A DNA stretch of 6,470 nt from NCBI GenBank assembly GCA_022709995.1, contig JAKLHU010000132.1:1-6470 (forward strand), given 5' to 3'. The stretch is from Verrucomicrobiota bacterium (GTDB lineage Bacteria; Verrucomicrobiota; Lentisphaeria; Oligosphaerales; Oligosphaeraceae). The notes below the pieces were generated by a model that was not told the origin of the DNA, ran no database searches, and worked only from the letters and a program-made list of their open reading frames with translations. Positions 6,383-6,470 of the stretch are shown here, one piece after another (within the stretch, counting starts at the first letter, position 1; each line of letters opens with the position of its first letter). A program made the translations under genes and the position numbers.

Positions 6383-6470
6383 AGCGTTGCGCCGTGCATG
6401 AGTCGCGCCATTGCCAGCAGGACCATCATCGTATGACGGAAATCATGATAATACGTATTGCATGCCTGAT
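6310..6470 (-). CDS. Possible partial reading frame entering from right edge
   Basis: On the minus strand a frame is open from the window edge (first full codon 6468-6466) to TAG at 6312-6310, giving 52 residues. It contains YYHDFRHT near the edge, then MMVLLAMARLMHGATLQGV and RFSELEINLGLI. HDFRHT resembles the HxxR box of tyrosine recombinases, but the downstream LxGH and Tyr boxes are not seen. The second part could also be read as a winged-helix-like segment. The last nine codons overlap, in antisense, the conserved-looking end of the large gene, so any native gene would have been cut near 6345. It could be the broken end of a mobile or neighbouring gene, or chance. This is low confidence. 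Confidence 0.25.
   Translation of the reverse strand, partial: QACNTYYHDFRHTMMVLLAMARLMHGATLQGVRFSELEINLGLISALMLSRP
6337..6355. repeat. Inverted repeat GATCAACC-CCA-GGTTGATC
   Basis: A perfect 8-bp stem with a 3-base loop lies inside the last codons of the large gene, where its protein stops looking native. No T-run follows on the plus strand (TCCAGTTCAG), so it is not a normal intrinsic terminator. It may mark a breakpoint or insertion end. Confidence 0.6.
6450..6459. repeat. Perfect palindrome AATACGTATT
   Basis: This 10-bp palindrome lies in the AT-richer last 50 bases, where plus-strand GATAAT (6447-6452) overlaps its left half. It may be a protein-binding site or part of a promoter for a gene beyond the edge. 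No well-spaced -35 is visible. Confidence 0.3.

Noticed and set aside
6433..6470. Start of a new plus-strand gene at ATG 6433 (MTEIMIIRI)
   Set aside because: Only twelve codons are visible and the AGGA at 6419-6422 is rather far upstream. It cannot be supported without sequence beyond the edge.

Overview
The window suggests a moderately high-GC bacterium. The plant-type phosphofructokinase and the very large, unsecreted glycosidase-like protein fit the PVC group, with Lentisphaerota or a relative as a guess. This is inferred from protein character only: no rRNA or other phylogenetic marker is present.

Layout, left to right. Positions 1-249 are extremely GC-rich (about 81% over 1-240 by hand count). 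They carry a coding-like minus-strand fragment without a convincing start, then a block of GGCCGGGCG repeats. Positions 250-1599 (minus) encode an ATP-type 6-phosphofructokinase. Positions 1600-1751 form a divergent intergenic region with a TATAAT box readable on both strands and a 22-bp-spaced repeat of AGTCACC. Positions 1752-3059 (plus) encode a protein with an N-terminal AlbA_2 (Schlafen-type) domain and a long unrecognised C-terminal part. After a 140-bp gap, positions 3200-6382 (plus) encode a 1060-residue multidomain protein. It resembles a large glycoside hydrolase: beta-rich N-terminal half, TIM-barrel-like centre, and a GH42-like, glutamine-amidotransferase-fold domain near the C-terminus.

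The right end looks disturbed. The last dozen codons of the large gene differ in character from the rest, include its only TCA codon, and start at an 8-bp inverted repeat. Past this point an open minus-strand frame reaches the window edge and contains HDFRHT, which resembles the HxxR box of tyrosine recombinases. This could be a truncation by an inserted element, an assembly junction, or chance.

Functionally, the phosphofructokinase is a core glycolytic enzyme and the large protein may release sugars from an oligosaccharide in the cytoplasm. The AlbA_2 protein may be a nucleic-acid-binding or regulatory factor. No direct link between the three is shown beyond the shared divergent promoter region and the tandem orientation of the last two.
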